This document shows positions 35,594-44,116 of a stretch of 64,000 nucleotides of DNA, piece after piece (the first letter of the stretch is position 1; each line of letters starts with the position of its first letter). The position numbers were made by a program, and so were the translations under genes. The notes beneath the pieces are model-generated. The model ran no database searches and was not told the origin of the DNA. It was given only the letters and a program-made list of their open reading frames with translations. Source of the stretch: CAKZQX01 sp034436755. GTDB lineage: Bacteria; Chloroflexota; Chloroflexia; Chloroflexales; Chloroflexaceae. The DNA lies in the NCBI GenBank assembly GCA_034436755.1, contig DAOTVB010000127.1, positions 26,387 through 90,386 of the forward strand. Direction: 5' to 3'.

Positions 35594-37086
35594 AGCATAG
35601 TAGCAAAACAATCCTCAAAAACATTGGAGCCTTAATGGGGTCACAGGCGATCACCTGGATGTTGATGCTCCTGCTGACGATCTTCTTACCCCGGTACCTG
35701 GGTGCGGAGGCCATCGGTCAACTCCATCTTGGTATGTCGATCTGGATGATTATGGGTGTGTTCATGGCATTCGGCATGGACACCTTCCTGATCAAAGCCA
35801 TCGCGCGTGATCCCGCCCAGGCTCCCGATTTACTCGGTACAACCCTGGTTGTGCGTGCGGTGCTCTTCATCTTGAGCTTTGGCATAGTGACGCTCTATGC
35901 ATATATGGCGCAGTATCCTACTGAGACCCTGTATATTATCTATCTGGTAGGGATTGCCCAACTACTCTGGCAGTGGGTAGCGGCATGCGAGGCGGTGCTC
36001 GAGGGATTGGAGACGATGGAGCATATCTCCATTGCCAGAGTAGTCGGGAAAATTATTAATACCTTCCTGGGGATCGCGGTGCTGCTGCTGGGATATGGTA
36101 TCTATACCATCGGCATTGTCGGGATCATTGCAGCATTGGGCAATCTATTGCTGCTGTTTATCATCCTGGGACGACGCTACCGGCTAAGACTTCGGATCGC
36201 CCCCCGCCAGGCCGTGACGATGGTTAAAGCCAGTGCATCCTACCTGACCATTGCCCTTTCACTCGTCTTTTACAACCAGGTTGATGTCATCATTATCTCG
36301 TTTCTGGTGAATGAACAGACGATTGGCTGGTACAGTGCTTCTGATCGTCTCTTTAGTACCTTACTCTTTGTGCCAACCATTATAGTCACTGCTATTTTTC
36401 CTATGCTGGCGCGGACAAACACCGATGACCCGACAGCAATGCCCCGGATCATGCGGCGCAACTTCGATATGATGCTGCTGGTCAGCGTGCCCCTTGGCCT
36501 CGGTCTGATGATTATCGCTGATCCGCTGGTGGTCCTGCTGTTTGGTGCAGAATTTGCCGCAAGCGGACCAATTCTGGCGGTGATGGGGATTGTCTTAATT
36601 TTTACCTATCTGAATATTCTATTAGGCAAGTTCATGCTGGCGACTGATCGCCAGAATATCTGGACCGTGGTGATGGTTACTGCTACCGTGCTAACCGTAC
36701 CGCTTGATCTGGTATTAATTCCCTGGTGCCAGCAGATGTTTGCCAATGGAGCCATTGGCGGTGCATTGAGCTATGTCGTTACTGAGGCAAGTATGGTTCT
36801 CGCCGGACTGTGGCTGCTGCCGGGCGGCGCGCTGAACTGGTCAAATGTCCGTACAGCCGCCCTGATTATACTTGCGGGCATAGCAATGGCAGGAGCAACC
36901 TGGTGGTTCCGCGATGCGTTTCTGGCCATTCCCATCCTGGTTGGCGCGGTCACATATATCGGGCTCATTCTGCTCTTGCGGGTGATACCACGCGAAGATC
37001 GGGCTTTACTGAAACAACTGACCCGACAGATGCTGCAACGCGTTCGCCGTCGGAACAGAGCAACAGCCAGTGTAGGAGGAGTATAA
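35590..37086 (+). CDS. Wzx-type oligosaccharide flippase
   Basis: The 498-aa protein has about 14 membrane helices and the MOP/MATE-superfamily pattern of Wzx flippases: 'AIGQLHLGMSIWMIMGVFMAFGMDTFLIKAIARDP' in the first helices, 'FYNQVDVIIISFLVNEQTIGWYSASDR' in the middle, and an 'FPMLAR' segment. It should move lipid-linked sugar repeats to the outer face of the membrane. It starts inside the stop of the Wzz-like gene (ATGA), so translation is coupled. The C-terminus is basic. Confidence 0.9.
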   Translation: MKHSSKTILKNIGALMGSQAITWMLMLLLTIFLPRYLGAEAIGQLHLGMSIWMIMGVFMAFGMDTFLIKAIARDPAQAPDLLGTTLVVRAVLFILSFGIVTLYAYMAQYPTETLYIIYLVGIAQLLWQWVAACEAVLEGLETMEHISIARVVGKIINTFLGIAVLLLGYGIYTIGIVGIIAALGNLLLLFIILGRRYRLRLRIAPRQAVTMVKASASYLTIALSLVFYNQVDVIIISFLVNEQTIGWYSASDRLFSTLLFVPTIIVTAIFPMLARTNTDDPTAMPRIMRRNFDMMLLVSVPLGLGLMIIADPLVVLLFGAEFAASGPILAVMGIVLIFTYLNILLGKFMLATDRQNIWTVVMVTATVLTVPLDLVLIPWCQQMFANGAIGGALSYVVTEASMVLAGLWLLPGGALNWSNVRTAALIILAGIAMAGATWWFRDAFLAIPILVGAVTYIGLILLLRVIPREDRALLKQLTRQMLQRVRRRNRATASVGGV

Positions 37087-37093
37087 AGATACT

Positions 37094-37876
37094 ATGGCAA
37101 AACAGCAAAAAGCGAAAAAACGCGGCGCCCAGCACACCTCACTGCCGCTACGCGCCGCTAATGGAACACCCTTGATCGCATTCCCAACCCAGTCGGCGCA
37201 ACATTTTCGCCGCATGCTGACCGGGCTCATGCATCGGGATGAACTGCCACGGCGGCTGTCGGTGATGGCTACCCTGCGACAGGAAGGCGTTACCTATACC
37301 ACCCTGGCCCTGGCAACCACCCTGGCCAGTGATATGGCGGTGAGTGTCTGCGCGGTTGAACTGAACTGGCAATCACCCGGCATGCAGACCCAGTTGTCAG
37401 TCGGTACAAAGAAAAAGCCGGCGAAGCGATCACGTCAGGGTAATGCTACCGATGCTGCTGCCCCGCCCCCATCGCCTGGCCTGGCGGCGGTGCTGAACGA
37501 TACAGCAACATTTGATGATGTGCTGATCCAGACCGATCTGCCCAATCTGGCACTGTTACCGGCCGGTGACTTGCCCGTCCTTCAGCACTCCTATATGGCC
37601 CGCAGCGAACGACTGCGCAGCCGCATCGAGGAGTTGAGCCAGCGGTTTGATTATCTGCTACTGGACATCCCGGCAATTCAGTCCACCAGCGATGCTATCT
37701 CGCTGGCATCACTGGGGACGGCCGGCTGCCTGGTCGTTCGACAGGGCATAACACCAATCAGCAAGGTGCGCGAGTCGCTGGACGAAGTCAAACATCTATT
37801 GATACTCGGGGTTGTTCTCAACAAAATCCAGGTTCACACGCCACAGTGGCTGCTCAATTTTGTCCCGCAGGACTGA
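37094..37876 (+). CDS. BY-kinase (CpsD/Wze) homologue lacking the P-loop
   Basis: The 260-aa product follows the layout of the cytoplasmic tyrosine kinases of capsule loci. It has a basic lead, a helix equivalent to the EAYR region, then 'LRQEGVTYTTLALATTLA' where the family has GEGKST. The Lys of Walker A is missing, and Walker A' is reduced to 'CAVELNWQSPGMQ'. Walker B is kept ('YLLLDIPA'), as are 'GTAGCLVVRQGITPISKVRESLDEV' and 'ILGVVLNKI'. No Tyr cluster is at the C-terminus. It is therefore probably catalytically dead and may instead hold the Wzz-like protein and polymerase together. GGAGG lies about 12 bases before the ATG. Confidence 0.8.
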   Translation: MAKQQKAKKRGAQHTSLPLRAANGTPLIAFPTQSAQHFRRMLTGLMHRDELPRRLSVMATLRQEGVTYTTLALATTLASDMAVSVCAVELNWQSPGMQTQLSVGTKKKPAKRSRQGNATDAAAPPPSPGLAAVLNDTATFDDVLIQTDLPNLALLPAGDLPVLQHSYMARSERLRSRIEELSQRFDYLLLDIPAIQSTSDAISLASLGTAGCLVVRQGITPISKVRESLDEVKHLLILGVVLNKIQVHTPQWLLNFVPQD

Positions 37877-37884
37877 GAGGTTCT

Positions 37885-38028
37885 ATGAAACTGTTTCTGG
37901 CATATATGCTCTTCTGTTCCATAGTCGGTGTACTCATGCGTAGGCAGGCGTTACACATGCGTATGTGGGTTCTGTTTGGGGTATGCATTCTGATCACAAT
38001 CGGCTACTTCTTCTTTAACCAGATTTAA
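37885..38028 (+). CDS. 47-aa two-helix membrane protein
   Basis: A short gene with two hydrophobic helices separated by a basic turn (RRQALHMRM). GAGAGG lies just before the ATG, eight bases after the stop of the BY-kinase-like gene. No family is recognised. Its place between the kinase-like protein and the polymerase suggests a small accessory subunit of the export complex. Confidence 0.55.
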   Translation: MKLFLAYMLFCSIVGVLMRRQALHMRMWVLFGVCILITIGYFFFNQI

Positions 38029-38042
38029 GATGGTAGAACACG

Positions 38043-39599
38043 ATGTTAACGACATTTCCAACAAAATCACGCGGGGTAACGGTAACCAGCGTAGAGCGCC
38101 GTGAAACCATCACATGGTGGCTGCTGTTTCTAGGGTTGCTCGGTGTTACGGGCATGTTTGGCGTATCAATGCTACGCAGTGGTCCCCATCCGGCCATGCT
38201 TGTCTGGTTCTGTTACCTGACCGGCATAGGGTTGATCTTCTATCAACCACGCTATGGCGTTTATCTCACTCTTGGACTGAGTCTGTTTGGTGATATGTCG
38301 CTGGCGACCTGGTACCCCTTTGTTAAAAATTTCTCGAGTGCCGAGTCACTCCTCTATGTGAATGATGCGCTGATTTTTAGCCCGGCGGAAACCTTTATTG
38401 TGCTGACATTTGTTTCCTGGCTGGGGCGCGGACTGATCCGGCGTAAAATCGATTGGCATGGGGGCGACTTGTTCTGGCCGGCGATGGTTTTTATTGCGTT
38501 TATCACGTTTGGGCTGGGGTATGGCATTATGCGTGGCGGCAGCCTGAATACCGGCCTGTGGGAAGCCCGGCCGATCTTCTATCTGCCGGCAATGCTGGTT
38601 CTCACCAGTAATCTGATCCAGACCCGCCGCCAGGCGGGTAAGCTGCTCTGGATCGCCATGATTGCGATCTTCCTGGAGGGTATCAGCGGCACCCTGTACG
38701 TCGCGAATACGTTGCAGTTCGAGCTAAGCAGCGTCGAGCGCATTAGTGAACATTCGGCGTCAATCCATGCCAACACCTTTTTTGTCTTACTGATCGGGGC
38801 GTGGATGTTTCGGGCGTCGTACGCCCGGCGACTGATTATGCCGGTGATGCTGCCGTTTGTAGCCCTGAGCTATCTGGCGAACCAGCGGCGCGCCGCCTTT
38901 ATTACCCTGACCATCGCTATTGTCCTGATTCTGGCGATTCTCTACTGGGAAAACCGTAAGGCATTCTGGCTGATTACGCCGGTGCTGGCCGTTGTGGGCA
39001 TGGCCTATCTGGCCGTCTTCTGGAACAGCAGTGGCACACTGGGGATGTTTGCCAGCGCCATTAAATCGGTGGTGGCTGAGGACGCCAGTAGTGCAGCGGA
39101 TCAGGCTTCCAACCTGTACCGCATGATCGAAAATGCCAATACCAACTTTACAATCCAGAATGCTCCACTGACGGGTGTTGGTTTTGGTAATAAATTTTAC
39201 ATTATTATACCCATGCCGGATATCAGCTTCTTTGTCTGGTGGGAATATATTGTTCATAACTCAGTGATGTGGATCTGGATGAAAGCCGGTATTGGGGGAT
39301 TTCTCTCAATGATCTTTCTGGTCGGGTTGAGCATCATGGTGGGGGGCCGCGCCTTCTGGCGCATGCCACCCGGTGATATACGCGCTATTGCCCTGACCGC
39401 AACTCTGTATATTCTGATGCATTTTGTCTATGCCTATGTCGATATGTCCTGGGATAACCAGAGCATGATTTATGTTGGTACGATGATGGGGTTGGTAAAC
39501 CGGCTGGAAAAGATTGTCGCTACGCCGGAACCAGTGTTGCCGAAGCGCTGGCCCTGGCAACCGGACCCACGGCCCGCACCGGGACTTAAACCACTCTAG
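38043..39599 (+). CDS. O-antigen ligase/polymerase-like membrane protein (WaaL/Wzy)
   Basis: The 518-aa product has about 12 membrane helices and one long outer loop after the middle of the protein. The loop follows 'LANQRRAAFITL' and runs through 'NTNFTIQNAPLTGVGFGNKF', the pattern of the Wzy_C/O-antigen ligase family, where the Arg-rich site and the G-x-G-F/N segment are conserved. It should polymerise the exported repeat units or ligate them to an acceptor. In a locus with Wzz and Wzx, polymerase is the likelier role. The C-terminus is Pro-rich and cytoplasmic. Confidence 0.85.
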   Translation: MLTTFPTKSRGVTVTSVERRETITWWLLFLGLLGVTGMFGVSMLRSGPHPAMLVWFCYLTGIGLIFYQPRYGVYLTLGLSLFGDMSLATWYPFVKNFSSAESLLYVNDALIFSPAETFIVLTFVSWLGRGLIRRKIDWHGGDLFWPAMVFIAFITFGLGYGIMRGGSLNTGLWEARPIFYLPAMLVLTSNLIQTRRQAGKLLWIAMIAIFLEGISGTLYVANTLQFELSSVERISEHSASIHANTFFVLLIGAWMFRASYARRLIMPVMLPFVALSYLANQRRAAFITLTIAIVLILAILYWENRKAFWLITPVLAVVGMAYLAVFWNSSGTLGMFASAIKSVVAEDASSAADQASNLYRMIENANTNFTIQNAPLTGVGFGNKFYIIIPMPDISFFVWWEYIVHNSVMWIWMKAGIGGFLSMIFLVGLSIMVGGRAFWRMPPGDIRAIALTATLYILMHFVYAYVDMSWDNQSMIYVGTMMGLVNRLEKIVATPEPVLPKRWPWQPDPRPAPGLKPL

Positions 39600-39650
39600 A
39601 TCCGATAACGGGCATCAGGTACGCATGTTTAAGCAATGAGGTAGCGTAGT

Positions 39651-40397
39651 ATGAATAATCAGGTGTGGAAAGCCTACCAGTATACAAATGAACCGGAACA
39701 CACGAACATACAGGAGCCATCAGAGCCCCTGCCGATCCAGGATACGGTTCCGCTGACCCCGATCATGGCCGCACCCACCGCGCCCGCGCCATCCGAGGAC
39801 ATTACGAACATTACGGAGCACAGTGCATGGCCGGGCCGAGGTTATCGGCGCTTACGTAAACTTCGGCAGGCACTCTATGATGAAGTCATAGAGTTTCACC
39901 CACGCCTGGAACTGGTCAAGCTGCTGCTGGCGCCACTGCCGATGTATGTTGGTGGGCGTTTGCGCGCCCGAATGCTCCGCCTGACAGGCTTTGCCATTGA
40001 GTCGGGGACGATGATGTGGGGCATGCCGCGCATAAGCGGACGGGGGAACCTCTACCGGCGGCTCAAAGTCGGTCGGGGTTGCATGTTTAATATCGGTTGC
40101 GTTCTGGATTTGGGGGCAGAAATTATCATTGGTGACAGAGTTTTCTTTGGGCACGAAGTGATGATCCTGACAACCACACATAAGATTGGCACGGCCCTCT
40201 GCCGGTGTGATGCCCCCCGTAAGTTGCCCGTCACCATCGGCGCCGGCACATGGGTCGGTGCGCGCTGCACGATTCTGCCGGGTGTCACCATTGGCGCGGG
40301 AGCCGTCGTCGCCGCCGGCGCGGTTGTGAATAAGGATGTCCCTGCCAACACCCTGGTCGCGGGCGTACCTGCGCGTGTGGTAAAGTCTCTTGAATAG
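39651..40397 (+). CDS. left-handed beta-helix acyltransferase (WcaF/maltose acetyltransferase type)
   Basis: This 248-aa protein begins with an unstructured segment of about 60 residues. It then has a hexapeptide-repeat domain, with 'EIIIGDRVFFGHEVMILTTTHKI' (catalytic His) and 'VTIGAGTWVGARCTILPGVTIGAGAVVAAGAVV', closing with 'VAGVPARVVK'. Such enzymes transfer acetyl or similar groups from acyl-CoA to sugars. GAGGT lies eight bases before the ATG. It is one of three acyltransferases in the locus, which predicts a heavily decorated polymer. Confidence 0.9.
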   Translation: MNNQVWKAYQYTNEPEHTNIQEPSEPLPIQDTVPLTPIMAAPTAPAPSEDITNITEHSAWPGRGYRRLRKLRQALYDEVIEFHPRLELVKLLLAPLPMYVGGRLRARMLRLTGFAIESGTMMWGMPRISGRGNLYRRLKVGRGCMFNIGCVLDLGAEIIIGDRVFFGHEVMILTTTHKIGTALCRCDAPRKLPVTIGAGTWVGARCTILPGVTIGAGAVVAAGAVVNKDVPANTLVAGVPARVVKSLE

Positions 40398-40425
40398 CAG
40401 GTTTTCATCACAGGGAGTTATCGGC

Positions 40426-41733
40426 ATGCAATTTCGGTTGAGACATCTCGGCCTTATCGCCTGGGCATTATTGATGACAATTCCGCTGCAGTCCTGCACC
40501 ATCCGGCAGACAGCCGCGGATACGGCAGAAACTGATACATTCCTGCCGACAGTTCAACATAACGGCCCCCCCACAGAACCAGGCGCCCCCGGGACTGACC
40601 CGGACGTGCCGGTGGGGTTTCGGGAAACGTTCGATGGCGATCCGGCGGCACCACAACCCTGGCAGCCGGCAAACTGGGATGTCACCGTTCACTCACGCGA
40701 TCAGGCGACATGGAATACCCTGGAAACAGTGCAAGCCGCACATGGCCCGGACTGTAGTCCGCCCCCGGCGACACACCCGGTCAGCAACTATGTGGATGCC
40801 GTCTATATTTGCCGCAACCATATGATGACTGCGATCAATGCCAGTGGTTATGGCGTGATTTATCTGACACCTGACCATATGGTCGATTTCTCACAGGGCG
40901 AAGCGGTAATCCGTGTCGATATGTCAACCCTGATGACCTCTGACCGCGACTGGTGGGATATCTGGATTACACCCTACAATGACCAGCTTCAACTGCCATT
41001 AGAAGACTTCTACCCTGATCTCAATGGTCCACCCCGCCGCGCTTTGCAAATTATTATGATGCGGGAAAGTATGAATGTTGTCATATACGACGAGTTTGCA
41101 GTTGCTCAGGAGAGTGAATTTGATGGTACTATTCCAACGCAGTGGTCGGTAAAATATAGTACATTCCTGACACCAGACGCTGCGCGGCGAGATACCTTTG
41201 AAGTCCGGGTATCAAGCAATCATCTTAAGGTGGGAATGCCCGACTATAACTTCTGGTGGATCGATAGTCCGATTGAGCCGCTCGACTGGAACCGGGGAAT
41301 TGTGCAGTTTGGGCATCACTCCTACAATCCGACCAAGTGTGAGCACGGTACATGTGGTGCCCCTAACACCTGGCATTGGGACAATGTCGAAATATCCCCG
41401 ACCATTCCCTTTACGATCATCCGGGCCGATCGGCGGTTTGTCAGTCCCGATACTGCGGCAAGCGTTGCCTTCCCGGAAGCGGCTCCCGCCGATGCACACC
41501 TGCGCTTTGCCGGGATTGGCACGAATCTGGAAGTGAGCTTTGACAACGGCACGACCTGGCAAGCAGCGCAACGGCAGGCGCAAAAGGAGTATGGTGAAGG
41601 CAGCTTCGTCTCCTACTGGATGCCGGTCCCGCCTGAAACCACCAGCGTATCTTTCCGTGGGCAGTCCTGGTGGGGGGGCGACTGGCATGTCCGTGATATT
41701 TCGATCTGGTCGCCTGCCGCCGGCCCCCAGTAA
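40426..41733 (+). CDS. secreted lipoprotein of the polysaccharide locus, lectin-like
   Basis: The 435-aa product has a lipoprotein signal (lipobox LQSC) and then a large beta-rich region with many Trp and Tyr residues. It includes 'RETFDGDPAAPQPWQPANWDV' and 'HWDNVEI', which resemble the opening and closing strands of concanavalin A-like lectin/glucanase domains, but catalytic Glu pairs are not evident. A second beta-domain starts near residue 340. I infer a polymer-binding or polymer-processing surface role from this and from the locus. The ATG at 40426 has GGGAG seven bases upstream. An in-frame earlier ATG at 40390 overlaps the previous gene. Confidence 0.7.
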   Translation: MQFRLRHLGLIAWALLMTIPLQSCTIRQTAADTAETDTFLPTVQHNGPPTEPGAPGTDPDVPVGFRETFDGDPAAPQPWQPANWDVTVHSRDQATWNTLETVQAAHGPDCSPPPATHPVSNYVDAVYICRNHMMTAINASGYGVIYLTPDHMVDFSQGEAVIRVDMSTLMTSDRDWWDIWITPYNDQLQLPLEDFYPDLNGPPRRALQIIMMRESMNVVIYDEFAVAQESEFDGTIPTQWSVKYSTFLTPDAARRDTFEVRVSSNHLKVGMPDYNFWWIDSPIEPLDWNRGIVQFGHHSYNPTKCEHGTCGAPNTWHWDNVEISPTIPFTIIRADRRFVSPDTAASVAFPEAAPADAHLRFAGIGTNLEVSFDNGTTWQAAQRQAQKEYGEGSFVSYWMPVPPETTSVSFRGQSWWGGDWHVRDISIWSPAAGPQ

Positions 41734-41890
41734 TCTGCCGGCCGGCCTTGCTGCGATCATGAGATGAACCGGAAATGGATAGCACTGTCGTTCGCATATA
41801 CAAGGATGAATAGAGATCTGAGCGAGTTCCAAAGACCGTTCAGGTCCGGTACTCATAGTAGTAAATAGACGGAGTAAGACGGAGTAAAAA

Positions 41891-42490
41891 ATGACATCAT
41901 TGCCACAAACCCACGAACAGGCCAATATCAGCACAAACAGCGCAGGGGCCGGCCTCAATCTGCGCTCAGTCTGGCAAAATGGTTGGGCCGTCCTGCGCGC
42001 CCGTTGGTACCTGCGCACCGCAACCAGCGTCGGGCCACGCGTGCGTGTATGGGGACGCCCACATATTCATAACGCTGGAACAATGATCATCGGCGAGCGT
42101 TGCCGTCTGAATTCCACCACTACCCGCACGGAGCTGGTTACTGGTTCGGAGGGAACCCTTGAAATCGGTAAGCGGGTGTTCATCAACTATGGCTGCTCAA
42201 TCGCGGCTACGCAATCAATTCGGATCGGGGCAGACTGCACAATCGGTACCTATGTTATCATTATGGACAACGACTACCATCGCCTGGAGCCCGAACGTCG
42301 TAACGAAATGCCCCCATCGGCTCCGATTACGCTGGAAGAGAATGTCTGGCTCGGCGCACGCGTGATTGTTTTGCGCGGTGTCACAATTGGCGCAGGCAGC
42401 GTTATCGGAGCCGGAAGTGTGGTGACACAGGATATACCACCCTGCGTGGTAGCAGTGGGCATGCCGGCACGCGTAATTCGACCGCTATAA
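41891..42490 (+). CDS. left-handed beta-helix acyltransferase
   Basis: This 199-aa protein is a hexapeptide-repeat transferase of the maltose/galactoside acetyltransferase type. It shows 'GTLEIGKRVFINYGCSIAATQSIRIGADCTIGTYVIIMDNDYHRL' (catalytic His in DNDYH) and 'ITLEENVWLGARVIVLRGVTIGAGSVIGAGSVV', with the closing 'VGMPARVIRPL'. GGAG lies six bases before the ATG, inside a 10-base direct repeat GACGGAGTAA that is present twice. Acetyl-CoA is the likely donor and a sugar residue of the polymer the acceptor. Confidence 0.9.
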   Translation: MTSLPQTHEQANISTNSAGAGLNLRSVWQNGWAVLRARWYLRTATSVGPRVRVWGRPHIHNAGTMIIGERCRLNSTTTRTELVTGSEGTLEIGKRVFINYGCSIAATQSIRIGADCTIGTYVIIMDNDYHRLEPERRNEMPPSAPITLEENVWLGARVIVLRGVTIGAGSVIGAGSVVTQDIPPCVVAVGMPARVIRPL

Positions 42491-42552
42491 CGGGACAAAC
42501 GACCTTAACTTGCCGGTTCAGTCAACTAGTAGCTAGATGAAAAAGTCAAACA

Positions 42553-43527
42553 ATGTTTCAGGTAAGTGTTATTCTCCCAACCTACAACCGTCTCAGCCGC
42601 CTCAAACAGGTCGTGTCTGCGCTCGAAAACCAGACCTACCCACACACCGCCTTTGACGTTATTGTCATCGCGGATGGATGTGTTGATGGAACGGTTGAGT
42701 ATTTGCAAATGCTGAAAACCCCTCTCCGCCTGACCTACATTGCCAGCGAGAACCAGGGCGTTGCGGCTGCGCGCAACCGGGGCATTCAGGAGGCGACTGG
42801 GGAGTATGTTGTCTTTATCGATGATGATGTCGTTCCCACAGCACAGTTGCTGGCTGAACATATGCATATGCATAATGAGCATCCGGGTGAACTGGTTGTC
42901 CTGGGACCAATGCTGACCCCATCCGACTTCCCGATGCGCCCATGGGTGCGCTGGGAGCAGGCGATGCTGGTCAAGCAGTACACCGACATGCAAACCGGGC
43001 GCTGGCAACCGACGGCGCGCCAGTTCTATACCGGCAATGCCTCACTCGCGCGTCGGCATCTGGTGGCAACCGGTGGTTTTGATGAAACCTTCCGCCGGGC
43101 GGAGGATGTCGAACTGGCCTACCGTCTGGAACACCAGGGTGTGCGTTTTGTTTTCAATCCCACCGCGATCGGGTATCATTATGCCGAACGCAGCTTTCGC
43201 TCCTGGATTGAGATACCCTACGCCTACGGTCGTAATGATGTCATTTTCACCCGTGATCGCTGCCAGGACTGGTTGCTCCCAACGGTGATCCGCGAATTTT
43301 ACACTCGGAACACTTTTATCCAACTCATGGTGCGGCTCTGCGTCGGACAGCCGGCACTGAGCCGTAGCGCGTATGTATGGCTCAGGCTGATATCAATGCT
43401 TGGGCAACGCCTGGGGCATGAACGGCTGACTCAAGTAGCTTACAGTGGGCTTTTTAATCTTCGTTACTATCAAGGAGTCGCAGATGAACTCGGTGGTCGA
43501 AAACAGTTTCTGGCACAGATTTCGTAA
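42553..43527 (+). CDS. GT2-family glycosyltransferase
   Basis: The 324-aa protein is a GT-A enzyme. It opens with 'VSVILPTYNRLSRLKQVVSALENQTYP', has the first Asp motif in 'IADGCVDGTVEYL', the D-x-D in 'YVVFIDDDVVP' and the later 'GFDETFRRAEDVELAYRLEHQG' with the ED base motif. It has no membrane helix. It adds a sugar to the growing lipid-linked unit at the inner membrane face. The following gene starts 44 bases before this stop in another frame, so expression of the two is linked. Confidence 0.92.
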   Translation: MFQVSVILPTYNRLSRLKQVVSALENQTYPHTAFDVIVIADGCVDGTVEYLQMLKTPLRLTYIASENQGVAAARNRGIQEATGEYVVFIDDDVVPTAQLLAEHMHMHNEHPGELVVLGPMLTPSDFPMRPWVRWEQAMLVKQYTDMQTGRWQPTARQFYTGNASLARRHLVATGGFDETFRRAEDVELAYRLEHQGVRFVFNPTAIGYHYAERSFRSWIEIPYAYGRNDVIFTRDRCQDWLLPTVIREFYTRNTFIQLMVRLCVGQPALSRSAYVWLRLISMLGQRLGHERLTQVAYSGLFNLRYYQGVADELGGRKQFLAQIS

Positions 43528-44116
43528 GCGTGCTCAAAGTGGCAACCAGCAATATTCGCTACGACATATGTTTGATCTGTTTATCCAGGATGCACAGCGC
43601 TGGTATGTCATGGGGCAGATCACCCCCCGCGAAAAGATTACGCTGCGCGTGCTGCTGGCACTGCTCTACCGCAATATGCCCCTCCGGGCGATGGCCTGGT
43701 TTCGCTTCGGTTCGTGGTGTCAGCACAATGGTATTCCGCTGCTCCCCGGCATGATACAACGCAAACTACTGCGCGAGTTTGGTCTGGATATTGTTGTCGG
43801 GGCCGAGATCGGCGGCGGACTGTATATCGCACACCCCGCTGGCACGATTATTGCACCAAAGCGCATCGGTCAGAATTGCAGCATTATTGCTGCCGTTACC
43901 ATTGGTATGCGGAATGAGTGGGCATTCCCTAAGATTGGCGATAATGTCTTTATCGGTGCCGGCGCACGCGTCCTCGGTGACATTATCATTGGTGAAAATG
44001 CTATGATTGGTGCGAATGCTGTCGCTATCCACGATGTTCCAGCGGATGCGACTGTCGTTGGTATTCCGGCCCGGGTCGTAGGTTTCAACCATATCCGGGT
44101 AGGGTGCGAGGTATGA
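43484..44116 (+). CDS. serine acetyltransferase-like (CysE-type) acyltransferase
   Basis: The 210-aa product has a helical N-terminal half (residues 1-105) and a short hexapeptide beta-helix: 'GAEIGGGLYIAHPAGTIIAPKRIGQNCSIIAAVTIG', 'PKIGDNVFIGAGARVLGDIIIGENAMIGANAVA' and 'VVGIPARVV'. The GLYI-x-H-PAGT segment with catalytic His is that of CysE-type enzymes, and polysaccharide loci use such proteins as sugar acyltransferases. AAGGAG lies seven bases before the ATG at 43484. The gene overlaps the upstream GT2 gene by 44 nt and the downstream GT4 gene by 4 nt. Confidence 0.88.
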   Translation: MNSVVENSFWHRFRKRAQSGNQQYSLRHMFDLFIQDAQRWYVMGQITPREKITLRVLLALLYRNMPLRAMAWFRFGSWCQHNGIPLLPGMIQRKLLREFGLDIVVGAEIGGGLYIAHPAGTIIAPKRIGQNCSIIAAVTIGMRNEWAFPKIGDNVFIGAGARVLGDIIIGENAMIGANAVAIHDVPADATVVGIPARVVGFNHIRVGCEV

